A DNA stretch of 62,196 nt. Source: Chara braunii. Its lineage: Eukaryota > Streptophyta > Charophyceae > Charales > Characeae. A program made the position numbers and the translations under genes. Under the pieces are notes generated by a model that was given only the letters and a program-made list of their open reading frames with translations, made no database searches and had not been told where the DNA came from. The stretch covers positions 773,350 to 835,545 of the forward strand of contig BFEA01000491.1 of the NCBI GenBank assembly GCA_003427395.1, written 5' to 3'. Below, one piece after another: positions 59,435-62,196 of this stretch; position 1 is the stretch's first letter, and every line of letters begins with the position of its first letter.

Positions 59435-61503
59435 TAACAGACGCCATCCTTACAGTGAGCTCTTTTAGGCCTGGCCATTTGCAAGAAGACAGAGGTCTTT
59501 TAGGCAAGAGCAGGGCAGGTCCGTTCCTATTGGAGTTCGCGTCCTTGGTGCAGATCGTTTGGTCCTTGGTCGGAAGACCTGGGACCTTCAGTGTATCATT
59601 TGGCCCACCGAGGGTAGTGCGCAGCTGGTGTGCAGGTGGTTCGGCATAGCCTCGGTAGCGCAGCGACGGATCGCCTCACCACCCGGCGAATGCGAGAAGG
59701 AAAAGAAATGGCGAGTGGATCTTTCCACCTTCCACCTGAAGATTACACTCGCAATTTTACACAATCCGTGTTTCTTTTTCACTCACTCTGATTTTCACTG
59801 GACATTTCACACATTACCGGTTAGTCTCCAGTGTTTACCGTGATCGGGCTGGATCTTTCCTCCAGAGGGCAGTATTATGCGGCAGACCATGACACGTTGG
59901 AAAGGGCGGCATTGCGCGGGCATCTACGCCACGTTACGCCCGTGTGCCGGTTCGGTTCTGCGACTCCCTTTGTCTTTTGCGATTTTCGCTTGACGGAATG
60001 TTGTACTGGTCTCCCGCGTTTTCCGCTCTTTGCCGCTTTCCGCCATTTCCGACTTCTCCACCGACATTCCCTTGTGGACGTCCGACCAGGCCCGGTTTCG
60101 GTGGATACCTCGAATTTTCCTTCTTGCCACGGGTTCGCGTGCGCGTAGGTAGGGCACACGATCTAGAGGCTGTGTGCGATTGATTGATGTGGCGACGGTA
60201 GGTAGGTCGAGGGCAGAGTGACGCTCAAGTCCTTGGGTACCGGTAGTGCAGTAGTTCACTTGGAGGGGAGTGTTGCGTTGGGAGTGCTTCGGAGTCTTGC
60301 AGGAGTAGCAGGCTCCCCACGGGTGGTGGGAGGAGAAGGGGGCCGGGAGGTTGGGGCGAAGGGGGGGGAGGAATTTTGAGGAGGGGTTCTCAGACTTTGC
60401 TTTGGAACCATTGACAAGGCGGGGTATCCTGTGCGGGGAAGCTTGTCAGGGACTGGGGGGAAAGAACGGACGACGGGGTTCGTTCTCTCCTCCCCAAGCA
60501 GCGGCCGAAGATTGGTGACCTGAGGTGGAGGGACGTGGCGAGCGCGGGGGAGCACGCCGTCTCTCGTGCTCCCTCTCTCCCCTGCTCCCCTTTCCTGTGG
60601 GTCTCTCACACCCTCCTCTCTCTACCTCTCTCTCTCTCTCTCGTGTTGCCTCCCAGGAGCATTGCTTGTCCACAGTGACTGTGGCGACGTCCATGGTGAG
60701 TTGATTGATTGGCGCTACTGAGGTCGGAATTAGCATCGCAGAATCGGCTTTCCAAGGGCTCAATGGTAGTTTGCGTGTGATTCATCACTTCCCGCTCAAG
60801 CCGCTCCTGTTACCCGCCCAATTGCGCCTGTGGCTCTCGGCGGTCCTTATCGCCTCCAACGTCCGGAGCAGTGCTCAGGGACTGTCGTCTTCCACCCCAC
60901 GTTTTCTTCCCCATCTCTGTCGCTTGTTCTCTGTAGTTGTGCCATCACCTCTCTTTCTCTGGGTGTTTCTGTATAACTGCCTCCGGGTTCTCTCAGGCGC
61001 GCTTCTTCCCGCTCTGTACACACGAGCATGTAATCTGTCTGCTCACGGACAAATCAATCCCGTTGTCCCTGTGCTCTTGGTGACCCTTGCCGCCGCCAAA
61101 GGTCATAAGCCGAGGTTCAGGGTTTGTCGTCAGCCAACTATTATTTCCTTACGCGCACCTCTCGTTCCCTCCCATTTTCCCTTCTCCCCCCTCCACCCTC
61201 CTACGCCCTCCTCCACCCTCCTCCACCCTCCTCCACCCTTTTTTCCGCGCCTCCCTCTCTCCCTGTGGTGCTTTCTGGCTGTGCCTCAGGTAATTGTTGG
61301 CGTGCGTAGCGAGCGCGCTCCTTCCCCTCTCTCTTCTCATGAGAATTTTATCGACCGGCTCTCTCGTTAGCCTAACCCTCCTCTCGTTTCTGTTCTCGTC
61401 CTCTTTTGCCTTGTCTAGTAGCCGCTGGTGAAAGCTAACTCTCCCCCCCCTCCTCCATCTTACCTCCCCTGTTTTCATTACTACGCACTAAGTTGTCGTA
61501 GCT
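59435..61503 (+). promoter_or_regulatory. upstream region and probable 5' UTR of the RHD3-like gene
   Basis: GC- and pyrimidine-rich sequence unlike the AT-rich LINE to the left. It contains CT repeats (60620-60645), a short CTCCACCCTC minisatellite (61194-61240), a donor-like ATGGTGAGTT at 60692 and an acceptor-like pyrimidine stretch ending GCACTAAG near 61491, so a 5' UTR intron is possible. Frames of up to 221 codons (60705-61370) are low-complexity and probably not translated. No TATA box was identified with confidence. Confidence 0.5.
61194..61240 (+). repeat. CTCCACCCTC minisatellite
   Basis: Four to five tandem copies of CTCC(A/T)CCCTC about 270 bp upstream of the RHD3 start codon, in the probable leader or leader intron. 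Confidence 0.8.
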
Positions 61504-61657
61504 ATGGGGTCCGAAGAGGAGGTCATCACGATTCAGGCCATCGATGGCGCAGGCGTCTTCAAACTTCAGGACCTGGAGGGCTTCGCTCGAACTGTTCATT
61601 TGGCAGAGTGCGGGCTTTCCTACGCGGTCGTGTCAATTATGGGCCCACAGAGCAGCG
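61504..61657 (+). CDS. RHD3: RHD3/Sey1-like ER-fusion GTPase, first coding exon (partial gene)
   Basis: Encodes the first 51 residues plus one base of codon 52, starting [35 protein letters not shown] is the strongly conserved start of the GTPase domain of plant ROOT HAIR DEFECTIVE 3, the counterpart of yeast Sey1 and animal atlastins. These dynamin-like GTPases sit in the ER membrane and fuse tubules. The exon ends inside the G1/P-loop (GPQSSGKS in the family), with the Gly codon split in phase 1 and the donor G|GTGAGT at 61658. The Met is chosen because it opens the family-like N-terminus and gives a normal length before the P-loop. No second exon is visible, so intron 1 exceeds the 540 bases left. 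A small retro-insertion duplicates the donor site. Family assignment is firm; paralogue identity is not. Confidence 0.88.
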
Positions 61658-61719
61658 GTGAGTTTTTTTTTTTTTTTTTTTGGAACTCCATCTATTGGTG
61701 GGGAGAGCAGTGGTGAGTT
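61649..61719 (-). mobile_element. 39-bp truncated poly(A) retro-insertion with 16-bp target duplication
   Basis: AGAGCAGCGGTGAGTT (61649-61664) and AGAGCAGTGGTGAGTT (61704-61719) differ at one base and flank 17 T plus a 22-base stretch containing TCTATTGGTGGGG. Read on the minus strand this is the CCCCACCAATAGA phrase followed by a poly(A) tail, the family at 430-595 and 1481-1689. A long target duplication with a poly(A) tail indicates LINE-mediated retroposition. Confidence 0.82.
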
Positions 61720-62196
61720 GATGAGCTCGGTTCCTGTTTGTTTCCAAGCACCCCTTACCTTATTAACCATCAAAGGACGAAGTTTGGAAGAGTCTCAACA
61801 GTTCCCAGGCATTCTGCAAGCACTTCCCTTAAAGCTAGAAGCTGTATTATATATCTTGTACTTGTCAACTTATGTTTGTCTGATGATGGATGAAACGAAG
61901 GTGAATGTCTGTCGACTTCCTCTCTCTTGAATGTCTCTGTGGGCATGTTCTGCTGCGTCTCTTCCCTTAGCTGTTATTCTCCCCCTGTCAAGTTAACACG
62001 AACTCTAAATTTGCATTCTCCTCTCGTCGACATATGCGATGCCGCCTCCTTCATGGTTGATATCATCATGAAGTAGCATTGCTATCCATCCGAGTTAAAC
62101 CATCTCTCATCTATGCAAGCGTTGCATATTCACCAAACCGGCCGGATGCATGTAAAAGAATATGGTGTTGATTGTTTTGTACGTTTCTTGTGTTTT
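61720..62196 (+). other. intron 1 of the RHD3-like gene (partial)
   Basis: No exon encoding the GKSTLLN continuation is present, and no strong acceptor followed by family-like coding is seen. A minor + frame to 61930 only reads through intron sequence. Confidence 0.6.

Noticed and set aside
60705-61370. 221-codon frame upstream of RHD3
   Set aside because: Pro/Ser/Leu-rich product of pyrimidine tracts in the probable leader; no domain and no family-like start.
61720-61930. RHD3 exon 2
   Set aside because: No sequence encoding the expected GKSTLLN continuation occurs before the window ends.

Overview
This is a nuclear window from a large, transposon-rich plant-type (streptophyte) genome. I recognise one host gene. 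The first coding exon of a ROOT HAIR DEFECTIVE 3 / Sey1-type ER-shaping GTPase starts at 61504 on the + strand and runs into its P-loop, and the gene continues past the right edge. Nearly everything else is nested, decayed mobile DNA. The tRNA-Asp primer-binding sites, plant-style LINE fragments and short MITEs fit a streptophyte. The large TE load could suit a charophyte or non-flowering land plant, but the sequence does not settle the species.

Layout. 1-4.06 kb: poly(A)-tailed retro-sequence ends and a LINE 3' end. 4.06-53.77 kb: a nest of related minus-strand LTR elements. A short-LTR element (A, 6534-10900, LTRs about 0.88 kb) sits in an older long-LTR copy (D). A 20.7-kb element (B, 28890-49567) has LTRs of about 7.7 kb, a tRNA-Asp PBS and a 4-bp ACGT target duplication, and it interrupts a third long LTR (C, 22479-28889 plus 49568-50509). 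C is followed by a further LTR tail (G, to 53769). Between D and C, 12-22.4 kb holds microsatellites, a MITE, SINE-like sequences and a broken + strand LINE. 54-58.5 kb is a broken minus-strand LINE carrying a MITE with a perfect 8-bp target duplication. 59.08-59.43 kb is a Tourist-like MITE with a TAA duplication. 59.4-61.5 kb is the GC/pyrimidine-rich upstream region of the RHD3 gene.

Most notable signals. (1) The long LTRs carry arrays of small hairpins. Within an array the loop is conserved and the stems differ from unit to unit yet remain complementary. At the same position of C, B and D the conserved loop is a different sequence. I know no described element with this design. (2) A tiny poly(A) retro-insertion at the RHD3 exon 1 boundary has duplicated the 5' splice site. 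(3) Two perfect 38-bp Tn5 mosaic-end dimers (the Nextera mate-pair junction) are embedded in the assembly. One is flanked by an identical 157-bp duplication, so at least about 195 bp here is a library artefact.

The TE coding remnants are inactive by inspection: LINE reading frames are full of stops, and no gag-pol was recognised in the LTR elements, which look non-autonomous.
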